Source: Acidianus brierleyi
GTDB lineage: Archaea > Thermoproteota > Thermoprotei_A > Sulfolobales > Sulfolobaceae
Direction: 5' to 3'
Assembly (NCBI RefSeq): GCF_003201835.2
Contig: NZ_CP029289.2
Span: 620,001-684,000, forward strand
DNA length: 64,000 nucleotides
Shown here: positions 17,961 through 28,723 of the stretch, in pieces
Layout of the letters: the number at the start of each line of letters is the position of its first letter
Position numbering within the stretch: the stretch's first letter is position 1
The notes under the pieces: generated by a model
What the model was told of the DNA's origin: nothing
The model's input: the letters and a program-made list of their open reading frames with translations, nothing else
Databases searched by the model: none
Program-made: the position numbers and the translations under genes

Positions 17961-18727
17961 TAAAACATATTAGAGTTAAATCTGCGCTCTCAAAATCAGG
18001 GTTAAAGGAACTTGATTATAGCTTAAATCCTTACATGGGATGTAAGTTTAAGTGCCAGTATTGTTATGCACCCAATTTTACTAGGGATGTAGACGCATCA
18101 AAAAATTGGGGAGAAGTAATAGTAATTAAGGATAATATCCTGGATATTCTGAAAGAAGAGGTTCTTGCAAAGAAGAAAGGTACTGTAGGGATTTCAACAA
18201 TCACTGACCCTTATCAACCTGTTGAAGCTGAATATAAATTAACTAGGGGAAGTCTAGATATATTACTTTCTCATGGTTTTAGGGTATCTATTCAAACTAA
18301 ATCTCCTTTAGTTTTGAGAGATATCGATATTCTTAAGAAGTTTAAGGAAAAAGTAGACGTTGGTTTCACAATAACTTCTATGGAAGGAAAATTAGAGAAT
18401 GCACCTTTACCTAGATCTAGAATAACTGCTTTAGAAAAACTTAGTGAAGAAGGAATAGAAACTTGGGTATTTCTAGGGCCTATTATTCCTAATTTTACTG
18501 ATAATGTTGAAGAAGTTATTAGGGAAGTATCTAAAATAAAAACTAGGATAGTTTTTGATAAATTTCGATACTATAAGGGTTTGAATTTTTCAGAAGGTAA
18601 CTCAGTTTGGTGGGAAAATATAAGGGATAGAATACTGTCTTTATGTAAAAAATATAACGTGGAATGTCATGAGGAAAGTGAAGATTGGATATTTGAAAAA
18701 AGAAGAAAATACAAGATTTTATGGTGA
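17948..18727 (+). CDS. Radical SAM protein, spore photoproduct lyase-like
   Basis: The 259-residue protein has the radical SAM motif at Cys32, Cys36, Cys39 (GCKFKCQYCYAP) and the typical GTVGISTITDPYQPVE and FTITSMEG segments of the SplB-like family. The true substrate in archaea is not established. The overlap with nreA indicates cotranscription and suggests a link to DNA repair or nucleic acid modification, which is inference. Confidence 0.75.
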   Translation: MVTMIKHIRVKSALSKSGLKELDYSLNPYMGCKFKCQYCYAPNFTRDVDASKNWGEVIVIKDNILDILKEEVLAKKKGTVGISTITDPYQPVEAEYKLTRGSLDILLSHGFRVSIQTKSPLVLRDIDILKKFKEKVDVGFTITSMEGKLENAPLPRSRITALEKLSEEGIETWVFLGPIIPNFTDNVEEVIREVSKIKTRIVFDKFRYYKGLNFSEGNSVWWENIRDRILSLCKKYNVECHEESEDWIFEKRRKYKILW

Positions 18728-19555
18728 ATCTACGCATATTTTTATTTTAGCTCCCTTAGCAAAGGGTGCTCTAAATATATTTATTATCCAATCTTCTGTA
18801 TCTCCATGTGCATTAGGTATTAATTCCCTATGATGAAGAATGTACTCTTCTATCTTTTTGAAATCTTTAGGATCTATTTCATATTTTACAGTAAACTTAA
18901 TTTTATCATATGCATAAGTTATTTCTTCTTCGTTCTCTTTGATGTAAAAATTTCCTAGCTTACCTGGAATTTGAGTTCCCTCAAGTTCTATGTCATTAAC
19001 TATATAATCCTTTAATACATCTTTCAGTCCTTTAGCGTAATCCTTTATAGATTCTGCTTCTGCATAATGATAAATTGAATAGTATATCTTTTTGCCATCG
19101 TCTCCATGCATTTTAATAAAATAATCTTTTAGTTCTTCCAAAATTAATTCTGTCTTTGATTTTATGATAGATAATTTTATTCCAGATGGAGGATAATTAA
19201 GTATTTTAGATATCATTAGCCATTCTTGATATCCATCATTATCAGATTTTATCTCGTCTATTTCTGAAGAATCGGAATAATTATTTTCTATTGCTAAATC
19301 TTTATAAAGATAAACTAATCTTTTATTAATTCTGTCAATGAAAAAACTTCCGTATTTACCTGCTATTTTCTCTCTAGGAATTTTAATTTTAGAGAAAAGT
19401 GAGCTTAGACTTTTCTCAAAAGAAACGCCTGACTTAGAATACGATTCATACTCCAGTGAATGGTAAGTGTAGTAAAAACTAAGTCTTCCTTTTTCTTTTC
19501 CCAACATATCTTCATGAAATTCTTTAACTCTTTTGATCGCCCTTTTAGAATTCAT
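18719..19555 (-). CDS. Unknown protein, 278 residues
   Basis: The soluble, charged product has many Tyr, Lys and Glu residues and two regions of similar character (KIAGKYGSFFIDRINKRLVY and IPGKLGNFYIKENEEEITY), suggesting an internal duplication. No domain was recognised and there are no membrane segments. It converges with the radical SAM gene, overlapping its end by 9 bases. The start at ATG 19555 follows an AT-rich upstream region. Confidence 0.55.
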   Translation of the reverse strand: MNSKRAIKRVKEFHEDMLGKEKGRLSFYYTYHSLEYESYSKSGVSFEKSLSSLFSKIKIPREKIAGKYGSFFIDRINKRLVYLYKDLAIENNYSDSSEIDEIKSDNDGYQEWLMISKILNYPPSGIKLSIIKSKTELILEELKDYFIKMHGDDGKKIYYSIYHYAEAESIKDYAKGLKDVLKDYIVNDIELEGTQIPGKLGNFYIKENEEEITYAYDKIKFTVKYEIDPKDFKKIEEYILHHRELIPNAHGDTEDWIINIFRAPFAKGAKIKICVDSP

Positions 19556-19966
19556 GTTGATTTACTTATATTTCATTAATATATAGAACTATTCTTTTTA
19601 GCTTTACGAAGTTAAGTACATTTAGGAGTATATAATTCCTATAATAATTCATTCAATATAAATAATATTAGATTTATGGAATTATTTATAAAAGATATAT
19701 AATAATTAAGATAGCTTACATAGCTCAGAATGAGAATAGGATTTTACTATTTATGATTCTAATAATAGATAGAGAGTTAAAGGTATTAATGGACTATATT
19801 TTCAAAGATTTCTATAAAAATAATATATTTAACTATGAAGTTATTTTGAAACTTCTCATTTTCATAATAACTGTTTAACGTATTTTATATAAGAAATTTA
19901 AAACTCTGTTAATAATGCTTATAATTTGTTCATATAGTTAGCTAATTATGAAATATTTTATTTCTG
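19556..19966. other. Divergent intergenic region
   Basis: About 410 very AT-rich bases separate the minus-strand unknown gene and the Bat-like regulator. Promoters for both are expected here. I could not identify any RNA gene or repeat. Confidence 0.4.
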
Positions 19967-20650
19967 GTGATAAAGTTGAGGGGTAGGCTTCCTGAGATCG
20001 TATATATGGAAGTGGAACATTCCAATTGTTGGACTCATTTAACTGATAAAACTAATTTAGAAATAAGACTGATCAATCAAAATTTTAGTAATGAAGCCCC
20101 TCTATTTAATTCATATATTATAGGGAAAAGTAATTATTTATCAGATATTAAAGAATTTGTGAAAGGTATAAAACATCATGAGAGTGTTAATGATGTACTT
20201 AAATTGGAAGCAGACGAGAATGCTTTCGCTACTAACCTTTCATTAATAAAAAAAGGTAGTATCTCCAATATAATTCATAAAGACGATGGCATAATAATGG
20301 AGCATGAAATAAGAGATGGTATAGAAGCATGGAGTATTATAATTGACAAAGAAAATATACCATTATTAAAAGAGGATATTGAAAATAATGAATCTTCCGT
20401 TTTGTTAAAATTTAGAATATTAGAAAGGGAGAAATTATTTAACATTCTAAGTTCATTAACTCCCAATGAGGCTCTTTCCCTTTATCTGGCTGTTGATAAA
20501 GGTTTCTTAGATTTCCCCCATAAGGTATCTACAAAAGATTTAGCAGAAATTATGGGAGTTAGTTCAGCAACGTTTGTTACTCATCTTAGAAAAGCTATTA
20601 AAAAGATAGCGTTAAAAAATTATCATGAAATAATATCTTATAAGGAATAA
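19967..20650 (+). CDS. Bat/HTH-10-type transcription regulator
   Basis: The 227-residue protein ends in a helix-turn-helix of the bacterio-opsin activator type (LTPNEALSLYLAVDKGFLDF then LAEIMGVSSATFVTHLRKAI, residues about 165-220). The N-terminal part, with MEVEHSNCWTHLTD, resembles the sensor part of archaeal HTH-10 regulators. GTG 19967 is the start. It ends against the convergent permease gene with a 13-base overlap; target genes are unknown. Confidence 0.75.
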   Translation: MIKLRGRLPEIVYMEVEHSNCWTHLTDKTNLEIRLINQNFSNEAPLFNSYIIGKSNYLSDIKEFVKGIKHHESVNDVLKLEADENAFATNLSLIKKGSISNIIHKDDGIIMEHEIRDGIEAWSIIIDKENIPLLKEDIENNESSVLLKFRILEREKLFNILSSLTPNEALSLYLAVDKGFLDFPHKVSTKDLAEIMGVSSATFVTHLRKAIKKIALKNYHEIISYKE

Positions 20651-22050
20651 TCTCCGAACTTCTTTATTTTCTCTGGGTTTCTCCTCTTTTCTATAAGGTA
20701 AATTATAGAACCTAATATGAACCATGAAAGCGCAAATAGTCCTGCATAATCTAAAGGAGGCGGTGCCATTGCTGATAACACAATTGCAGCTCCTAATGCT
20801 ATTACTACTATTCCTCCTACAATTATATGAGTTAATCTAAGAGTTCCCTGTTTTTTATTGTATCTTATTAGGCCTATAGCTCCTAATAAATGATTTAGAA
20901 AACTATAGAATGCATTAGCAGTTATAAGAAATATACTAGCGTTTAAAGGTCCCATTATTAGACCTGCGGTAATAGCTAATACTGCGTTTATTACAGCCAT
21001 TATTATGATATTTTTACCAGGTACACCGTACTTATTTATTTCAGAGAAGTGCTTTGGGAAAACTACTCCGTCCCTAGCCATCCCATAAACCGTCCTTACT
21101 TGGCCGTTTCCAAATCCTATCGTTGATGAATTAAAGCTATTCACTATAAATATTGCAAATATTATTCCAAATACAGAACCTAGAACTGCATCGTATATTA
21201 TAATTCCTGGATCTGGGAGATTAGCATAGTTAAACATATTTGATACTCCATAAGTTACTTCTTGAGCATACGAATTTAGAATTATAGGTATACCTAAAAT
21301 TAAGGCTAACATTACTAATGATTTAGGTATATTCTTCTTTGGATCTGCAGTTTCTTCTGCAACTGGAATAGAAGAGTTCATTCCTCCAAAGGTAGTTATT
21401 CCAAATATCATAGATGTAAATATGACTGCCCAACCAGCTCCTAGCGGTAGAGGAGTAAAAGGTATTACTGTATTATGAGGACCCGCCTTAATTATAAGAA
21501 TTATTGATGTTATTAATAGAAAAGCTATTTCTCCTAAACCGGCGTACAAATTGTATTTACTATTAGTTTTAATTCCTAAGTACATTAATGTTGATGTCTC
21601 GGCTATTATTCCCAATGATATAGGTATCCATATCCAAGGATATGTGGAATAAAGTGTAGGGAATAGTAAAGGTAAAAATGTAGATAATCCCAAAACTCCA
21701 AAACCGGCAGAAGCTAACATATAATAAAACCAGTATCCCCAACCTCCTGCAACGAAAGAGATGTAACTACTATTAAATCCCTTCTTCTGTATTGCTGCCC
21801 AACCATAAGAGGCTGCAATGTGCTTACTCCAATTGTAAACCACATAAGTCATTGAAAGGTATATTAACCATGCCAATACAACTACTAATGGTAAAGATCC
21901 TCCTACTAAACCTGCTAATCCTACGAAATATAATGCGGTAACTGCTGAAGGTGCATTACTTGCTAAACCGTTAGCCATAGCTAACCATGGAGATAGAACA
22001 CCTTTTGATAATCCTTCTTCCTTTTTAAAACTTTCATTTTCGGACTTCAT
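20638..22050 (-). CDS. APC-superfamily amino acid permease
   Basis: The 470-residue protein has about 12 hydrophobic segments. It shows APC features: the unwound helix 1 region (WLAMANGLASNAPSAVTALY), an FTSMIFGITTFGGMNSSIPVAEETADP segment split by a Gly-rich helix 6 and the conserved E-E-T/S, and GQVRTVYGMARDGVVF. It likely imports amino acids or polyamines. A divergent FAD oxidase gene starts 88 bases upstream. Confidence 0.8.
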   Translation of the reverse strand: MKSENESFKKEEGLSKGVLSPWLAMANGLASNAPSAVTALYFVGLAGLVGGSLPLVVVLAWLIYLSMTYVVYNWSKHIAASYGWAAIQKKGFNSSYISFVAGGWGYWFYYMLASAGFGVLGLSTFLPLLFPTLYSTYPWIWIPISLGIIAETSTLMYLGIKTNSKYNLYAGLGEIAFLLITSIILIIKAGPHNTVIPFTPLPLGAGWAVIFTSMIFGITTFGGMNSSIPVAEETADPKKNIPKSLVMLALILGIPIILNSYAQEVTYGVSNMFNYANLPDPGIIIYDAVLGSVFGIIFAIFIVNSFNSSTIGFGNGQVRTVYGMARDGVVFPKHFSEINKYGVPGKNIIIMAVINAVLAITAGLIMGPLNASIFLITANAFYSFLNHLLGAIGLIRYNKKQGTLRLTHIIVGGIVVIALGAAIVLSAMAPPPLDYAGLFALSWFILGSIIYLIEKRRNPEKIKKFGDYSL

Positions 22051-22137
22051 TTGTCATTAACACTATTTTTTTATATAAAAGCAAAACATCTAACTGATTA
22101 TATGAAGAAGTTAAAAATATAAAAAATAGTTATCTTT

Positions 22138-23351
22138 ATGTCACAGCTTTTGAGCTTTGAGAAGGAATTTGGTAAAAATTTTATAACAGATGAAAAAGAG
22201 TTGGAAAAAGCTAGTGAAGATCAATATTTAGTTTCTCCCATTATTAAAAATCTTTCAAAAAAAGCTATAGGCCTTTTAAAAATAGACAATGAAAACGATA
22301 TAAGGACTGCGATTGATATATCTTACAAGCATAATATACCATTAGTTGCTAGGGGAGCTGGTACTTCTACCATAGGTCAAGTAATTCTTTTAAAACCGTC
22401 AGTAGTTTTGGATTTTAACAATATGAAAGGTATTGAATATGATAAATATGTTAGTGTAAAGCCTGGAACTAAAGTCCTAGAAACTCTGAATTATTTAAGG
22501 AAAAGAGGTAAAGATCTAATGGTCTATCCAAGTAGTTTCTATATCTCTAGTGTTGGAGGTTATGTAGCTGGAGGAGATGTTGGAATAGGTTCTTTTCAAT
22601 ATGGATATTACTTTGATGAGAGTTTAGTTCAATTAAAAGTAATAGGATTTAACAAAGAAGAAGAAGTTAAAGGAAAATATGTTTGGGGTTTTGCTCAAGC
22701 TGCAGGTACTACTGGGTTTATAGTAGATTCAAGTTTTAAGCTTACAGATTTTCAGGATTGGAAAGATTATATTATTGAAGGAGACGATTTATTATCTCTT
22801 CTTGTAAATATTAAAAAATTAGACAGGAAAAGAGTGAGAAGAGTTGTAATAGAAGATCACGATGCATTTTCAGTTGTGGCTAAAGGTAGAGCAACGTCCA
22901 ATAAACAATGGATAACTATAGTTTCTTCTACAGAACCTTTAGGTAGCGAGATTAACCTTAATTTTATGGACGAATTGGCTTTTGCAGCAGTTTATGTTAC
23001 GATGAGTAAAATATCTCCTTTTAAAAACTATTTTTACGAAGTTAGACTCTTCCCAATAGAGAGATTCTTAAGTATAGTAACAAAAGTCAAAAGCGTTTTA
23101 GGAAATAAAGTTCTTATTCATGGAGACGTCATGACGTTAAAAGGAGAGATTATAATATATACTGTTTTCATATCAGATAGGGAAAATTTTGAATTAATAG
23201 ACGAAATAATGAGAAGTGAAGGAATACCTTTCGAAATACATTCGGTGGAAGTAAATGATAGAGTAGATGATCCAGAAAGGTTATCTTTAATGAAAAGGTA
23301 TAAAGCATTGATGGATCCTAAAGATCTTATAAATCCTGGAAAGTTGAGAAT

Positions 23352-23355
<4 letters not shown>
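22138..23355 (+). CDS. FAD-linked oxidase, GlcD/lactate dehydrogenase type
   Basis: The 405-residue protein has a PCMH-type FAD domain (IPLVARGAGTSTIGQVIL, then SSVGGYVAGGDVGIGSFQYG) and ends in a FAD-oxidase C-terminal domain with the usual LMKRYKALMDPKDLINPGKL. It should oxidise a 2-hydroxy acid with an unknown acceptor. It overlaps the next gene by 4 bases (ATGATAC), so the two are an operon leading into the fixCX-like genes. Confidence 0.8.
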
Positions 23356-24227
<872 letters not shown>

Positions 24228-24351
24228 TTTTGAAATGATATATTAGATATTATGAAACTATATATCACTCTGAAAAATTAAACGATTTATAATAAAAATC
24301 TATATGAAAATAAAGGTTAAACGTTTAAATTGTTCAGATATATTCTAAATT

Positions 24352-24699
24352 ATGAACATAGTTTCTTTATTTAAGATAGTTCCCAACGATACTTTAATTA
24401 AGATTCTAGAAAAACCTTTGAGTCTTAATGTTCTGCTTAACATAAGCAGTTATAAGAACGCTATTGAAGAATCAATAATGTTAAAAGAAAAATTATTATC
24501 TAGAAGAGACTCAAAGAAAATAGTTATGATAGGTAGTGATAATGATTATAATTTAAGAAATCTTTTGTATTATTCTTCGTTGTTTTACATTCTCCTAATT
24601 TATAAGAATTTTATGAAATTACTAGAACAAATAATCGGTAGCATCAATTATGTTACATTAAGAGGCAAAATAGAATTCTATAAGGTGAATAGAAAATGA
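24352..24699 (+). pseudogene. Remnant of an electron-transfer flavoprotein beta subunit (etfB/fixA)
   Basis: The 115-codon frame begins like EtfB (MNIVSLFKIVPNDTLIKI, then PLSLNVLLNISSYKNAIEES) and keeps the later EIIG..YVTLRGKIEF-like segment (LLEQIIGSINYVTLRGKIEF). It lacks most of the 240-residue family length, including the nucleotide-binding middle. So it looks like an etfB with internal deletions. It ends 4 bases into the fixC start (ATGA), and no etfA is present here. Confidence 0.6.
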
Positions 24700-25910
24700 G
24701 TTTTGATGCAGACGTTATAATAGTAGGTGGAGGATTGTCTGGACTTTCAGCCGGAATTACTGCAGTAAGAGAAGGACTTAATGTAATCCTTTTAGAGAGG
24801 GGAGAGTATAGTGGAGCTAAGAACTTGTCTGGAGGTAGAATGTACGTCCATTCCTTACTTAAACTTATTCCAGACGCGTTAGATAAGGCGCCTTTTGAAA
24901 GACCCATAACCAAAGAGACTTTTGAATTCTTTTGCGAGAATAAGAAACTTTCATTTTCCTTAGAAGAAAAGGATAAAAAGAATAGCTTTTCTGTCTTAAG
25001 ATCTAAATTTGATAGATGGTTAGCTGGAGAAGCCGAAAACCTAGGTTTACTAATATCTTACTCTACTCTAGTTACAGACGCTCATAGAGAAGGTAACGGT
25101 ATTACTCTGGAGACTAATAGAGGAGCATTGAAAGCCCCCTTAGTTATCGATGCTTCAGGAGTTACTTCTGTAGTATTTAGATATTTAGGACTTAGGAATT
25201 TTTCTCCGAGCAAGTGGATGTTAGGTGTTAAAGAAATAGTAAAGACCGATATCAAGATGAATGATAATGAGGGAGAAGTAAGAACTATAGTAGGTACAAT
25301 AAAGGGCGTTAAAGGAGGAGGTTTCGTTTACACGAATAAGGACTCTTTATCGGTAGGTATGGCAGTTACGTTTGATTCATTACCTAAATCCGAATATCCT
25401 GCAAAGGATCTGGTAGAAGGTTTTAGGGAAAAATTAGGAATAGATGGAGAAATTCTTGAATATTCAGCTCACGCAATTCCTTATTACGGTTATAAAAATC
25501 TCCCATCTATATATACTGACAACTTAATAGCTGTTGGAGATTCTGCAGGATTTCTGATTAATGATGGGTTTACAATAAGGGGAATGGATCTAGCTATAGC
25601 TTCTGGGATGATAGCTGGATTATCAGCAAAGAAGATTAAGGATAATGGATATAAGACTGAAATATATTATGATATGCTAAAGGAAAGCTTTATTCTGAAG
25701 CACCTAGAATTGGCATATAATAGATTCGAACTCATGAACAAGGCTTACACATTAAATTCATATCCTGAGATTTTATGCAATGTACTTTCTGATATGTTTA
25801 CTGTTAGTGAGAATAGAAATACTCTGATTGATGACGCTATATTAAGATTAAAAGAGAAAGGTATATCATTAACTCAAGCCATAAATGATATGTGGAGAAT
25901 GTTAAAATGA
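24696..25910 (+). CDS. fixC: FixC-like FAD-dependent oxidoreductase (ETF:quinone oxidoreductase type)
   Basis: The 404-residue protein has an N-terminal dinucleotide motif (IIVGGGLSGLSAGITA), a second conserved GAKNLSGGRMYVH loop, and GDSAGFLINDGFTIRGMDLA near residue 285, as in FixC and ETF-QO. It would pass electrons from ETF to the quinone pool together with the ferredoxin-like FixX. It is tightly packed: 4-base overlap with the etfB remnant upstream and with fixX downstream. Confidence 0.8.
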   Translation: MSFDADVIIVGGGLSGLSAGITAVREGLNVILLERGEYSGAKNLSGGRMYVHSLLKLIPDALDKAPFERPITKETFEFFCENKKLSFSLEEKDKKNSFSVLRSKFDRWLAGEAENLGLLISYSTLVTDAHREGNGITLETNRGALKAPLVIDASGVTSVVFRYLGLRNFSPSKWMLGVKEIVKTDIKMNDNEGEVRTIVGTIKGVKGGGFVYTNKDSLSVGMAVTFDSLPKSEYPAKDLVEGFREKLGIDGEILEYSAHAIPYYGYKNLPSIYTDNLIAVGDSAGFLINDGFTIRGMDLAIASGMIAGLSAKKIKDNGYKTEIYYDMLKESFILKHLELAYNRFELMNKAYTLNSYPEILCNVLSDMFTVSENRNTLIDDAILRLKEKGISLTQAINDMWRMLK

Positions 25911-26176
25911 TCCCTCTCTTAAAAAGATTAGGATTAAATAAATACAACGTAGATAAAACATCTCATATTGAAGTAAATACTGATATTTGTCTAACGTGTA
26001 GAGATAAGCCTTGCACATTATCCTGTCCTGCGGGAACTTATGAAGCACTTCCTAATGGAAGGATAGAGGTACATTATGAAAGATGCTTAGAATGTGGTGG
26101 AGCATTAGTTATATGTCCTTATAATGCTATAAAATTTAGATTTCCAGAAGGAGGAGTCTCGTTTAGATACGGCTAA
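25907..26176 (+). CDS. fixX: FixX-like ferredoxin
   Basis: The start is ATG 25907, which overlaps the TGA of fixC (25908-25910). The 89-residue protein has Cys motifs CLTCRDKPCTLSCP and CLECGGALVICP, as in FixX proteins that carry [4Fe-4S] clusters. It should work with FixC at the membrane. Without an intact etfB nearby, its partner must be elsewhere in the genome. Confidence 0.8.
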   Translation: MIPLLKRLGLNKYNVDKTSHIEVNTDICLTCRDKPCTLSCPAGTYEALPNGRIEVHYERCLECGGALVICPYNAIKFRFPEGGVSFRYG

Positions 26177-26179
26177 AAA

Positions 26180-28486
26180 TTATTTTATTTTAAGTGCAAT
26201 TTTAAGTAAAGCTGGATATATAAATACCCTTATTATAAATGTATCGAGGAGAGCTGCTATTGCTATTCCTGCTCCTAATTCTGCAATTGGTTTTATAGGG
26301 TCTATAGCTAAAACTCCGAAGGAAGCAGCTAAGATAACGCCTAAAGCAGTAACAGCTCCTGCTGATATTGAGACTGCTCTTATTATACTTTCAATATCCC
26401 TTTCCTTATCAACTTCTTCCTTAACTCTTATTAATATAAACGTACTGTAATCATTACCTAAACCCATCATTAAAACGAAGATCGTTATAGGGATGAAGAA
26501 AAGTATGCCCTCTGGTGACCTAAATATGGCATATATAATTGATAAGGAGAATATTATGCTTAATACTATAGTTCCTACAGCACCTAAAGATATCCTTACT
26601 GATTTAAGCAAGAAACTAAGAGTTATTATTAAAACTGCTGGTAAAAGAATTGTTAATATCTCATAAAATGGTAATAAATAGTCTAATGCGTCCATAGCAG
26701 TAGCAGTTGTACCTCCTACATACCCATTAGGTTTTACTATATTCTGAATTTTACTTACAAGAGCCTCAGCTTGTGAGCTGTAAGGATTATAAGAAGTTAT
26801 AACGGTAATTAATAATGTTTTATTATTAGTACCTATATTTTCTTTTAGGCTAGTAATAACTTGAGGCGTATAAGTTCCATTAAAATTAGTAGGTACTGGA
26901 CCTATAACTTGAGTTACACCATTAAAGGTAGATATATTTCTCTCTATTTGTGCCAAATGAATTAATACTGACGTATTAATTTGAGACTCATTGAATACAA
27001 TTAAAATAGGATTTACGAAAGAATTGCCGAAAGCATTTTCTAGAATTTTTAATCCTTCTACTGCAGGAAGATTAGGTAAACCAGATGTAAAATCTAAAGA
27101 TAGTGGGACGCTTACGACGAAAATTAGAGACATTACTCCTATAATTGTAGCTATAATTAGTGTAGTTTTAGGCTTCCTTATGCTTAGCCTAGCTATATTC
27201 CCTAGTGTATTGCTCATTTTGAATTTAGGTTTTGATGGCCAAAATATTTTATCTCCAATTTTACCGTAAATTATAGGAAGTAAAGTAAAAGATAAGGCTA
27301 CAGTAATTGGGACTGAAAAACCTATAGTTAGACCCCATGTATGTAAATAAGGTATAAAGGAAAGAGATAAAAATACTAATGAAACTGCAGTTCCACTTAT
27401 CAATATAGCTTTGCCAGAAGTTTTAATTGAAATTAATGCAGATTCTTCCTTATTTTTTCCTTTAGCTAATTCTTCTTTAAATCTGCTTAAGAGAAAAACG
27501 CTATAATCCGCACCTATACCTAATAATATTGATATCATCGGTTCAATAACTTGGAAATCTACTGGATGATAGAATTTTCCCACTAGTGTTACTATTGCCA
27601 TTCCAAAAATTACTGAAAGCCCTATGATACCCATTGTTACAAGAGGTGCTACAATACTTCTAAAATATATTCCAGTTACCAATATTAATGCGATAAAAAC
27701 TAATATAAATGTAATGTCCTGTCTCTGAGCCTCAGAACTACTTAATTCTTGAACTAGAGGAGCCGGTCCAGTTAAATAATATTTTAATGGTAAAGTTTTA
27801 AGAGAGTTTTGTATATTATTTGAAATGATACCGGCAGGATATGTTCCATTCTTTAGATTATAATTCGGTCCATACTTAGTATAAACGAACAAGACAGAGA
27901 CGTTTTTAGATACGTATAATGATGTTAAACTAGAAGGAGGTTTAATTAAAAAGAAGAGGCTCTCGTTATTTTCTAAAATTTTTTCTGGAGTGGTATTAAA
28001 TAGCTGTGTATAGTAAAATGGAATATGAAGAGTTTTAGATATATCCAGTCTAACTTGAAATAAAGAGATATTTTCTCCCTTTTCCTTTGTATAGTTAATT
28101 ATTTGATTTCCAGTAGAATTTATTACCTTACCTAGCTCATTTTGATATTCTAAATAAGCTGTTACTATACTATCTATTTTTGTGACGCCTGAAATGTTCT
28201 GAATAATTTTCTGTACTTCATAATTTTCTTGTGGTGTAGCATTTATCAAAACTACATCGATTGTATTATTTTCATTCGCTCCATGAAAGTATTTATCTAA
28301 AAACATTTGCGCTTTAGCTGAAGGATAATTAGGCGGTATTGATGTATTTTCATTATAGTTTAGATATTTTGAAGACTGTGAAGATAACCCTAAAGCAATT
28401 ATTATGGCTATAACCCATAAGATTATGAGTAACCTTTTATTCATAAAGGCATTTAGCTCTTTGATTTTAAAACACTTTCTATTCAC
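26180..28486 (-). CDS. MMPL/RND-family exporter
   Basis: The 768-residue protein has the RND layout of two similar halves, each with one membrane helix, a large outer domain and five more helices. Conserved pieces include LGIGADYSVFLLSRFKEE in the first half and LGNDYSTFILIRVKEE in the second. The outer domains are rich in N-glycosylation sites. Such proteins export lipids or hydrophobic compounds. The start may be ATG 28486 or the later ATG before NKRLLIILWV. Confidence 0.8.
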   Translation of the reverse strand: MNRKCFKIKELNAFMNKRLLIILWVIAIIIALGLSSQSSKYLNYNENTSIPPNYPSAKAQMFLDKYFHGANENNTIDVVLINATPQENYEVQKIIQNISGVTKIDSIVTAYLEYQNELGKVINSTGNQIINYTKEKGENISLFQVRLDISKTLHIPFYYTQLFNTTPEKILENNESLFFLIKPPSSLTSLYVSKNVSVLFVYTKYGPNYNLKNGTYPAGIISNNIQNSLKTLPLKYYLTGPAPLVQELSSSEAQRQDITFILVFIALILVTGIYFRSIVAPLVTMGIIGLSVIFGMAIVTLVGKFYHPVDFQVIEPMISILLGIGADYSVFLLSRFKEELAKGKNKEESALISIKTSGKAILISGTAVSLVFLSLSFIPYLHTWGLTIGFSVPITVALSFTLLPIIYGKIGDKIFWPSKPKFKMSNTLGNIARLSIRKPKTTLIIATIIGVMSLIFVVSVPLSLDFTSGLPNLPAVEGLKILENAFGNSFVNPILIVFNESQINTSVLIHLAQIERNISTFNGVTQVIGPVPTNFNGTYTPQVITSLKENIGTNNKTLLITVITSYNPYSSQAEALVSKIQNIVKPNGYVGGTTATAMDALDYLLPFYEILTILLPAVLIITLSFLLKSVRISLGAVGTIVLSIIFSLSIIYAIFRSPEGILFFIPITIFVLMMGLGNDYSTFILIRVKEEVDKERDIESIIRAVSISAGAVTALGVILAASFGVLAIDPIKPIAELGAGIAIAALLDTFIIRVFIYPALLKIALKIK

Positions 28487-28693
28487 ATTATCACTTTATC
28501 ATTTTAAATATAAAGTTAATAATTTAAGAATAATACTTATACATATTTAATTTACAAATTGACTTATAAGATCAGAATTTAATAATGATTATATTAGTAT
28601 TAAAGAAAATTTGTTAACATTATAAATTATGTTTAAATATACAGTAGTAGTTTGGAGCTCTTCTTTACATTCTTTAACTTGTTAGACGCCACC

Positions 28694-28703
28694 TTTATTT
28701 AAA
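28694..28703 (+). promoter_or_regulatory. TATA-like box
   Basis: TTTATTTAAA is centred about 26 bases before ATG 28724, as expected for a leaderless transcript. Confidence 0.5.
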
Positions 28704-28723
28704 GCCTAAAGATATTTATATTC

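Noticed and set aside
19700..19800. Possible tRNA-like stretch with GCTCAGAATGAG
   Set aside because: No cloverleaf or conserved T-arm can be built around it.
26991..27269. Plus-strand 92-codon frame inside the MMPL exporter gene
   Set aside because: It is antisense to a well-supported exporter and has no family features.
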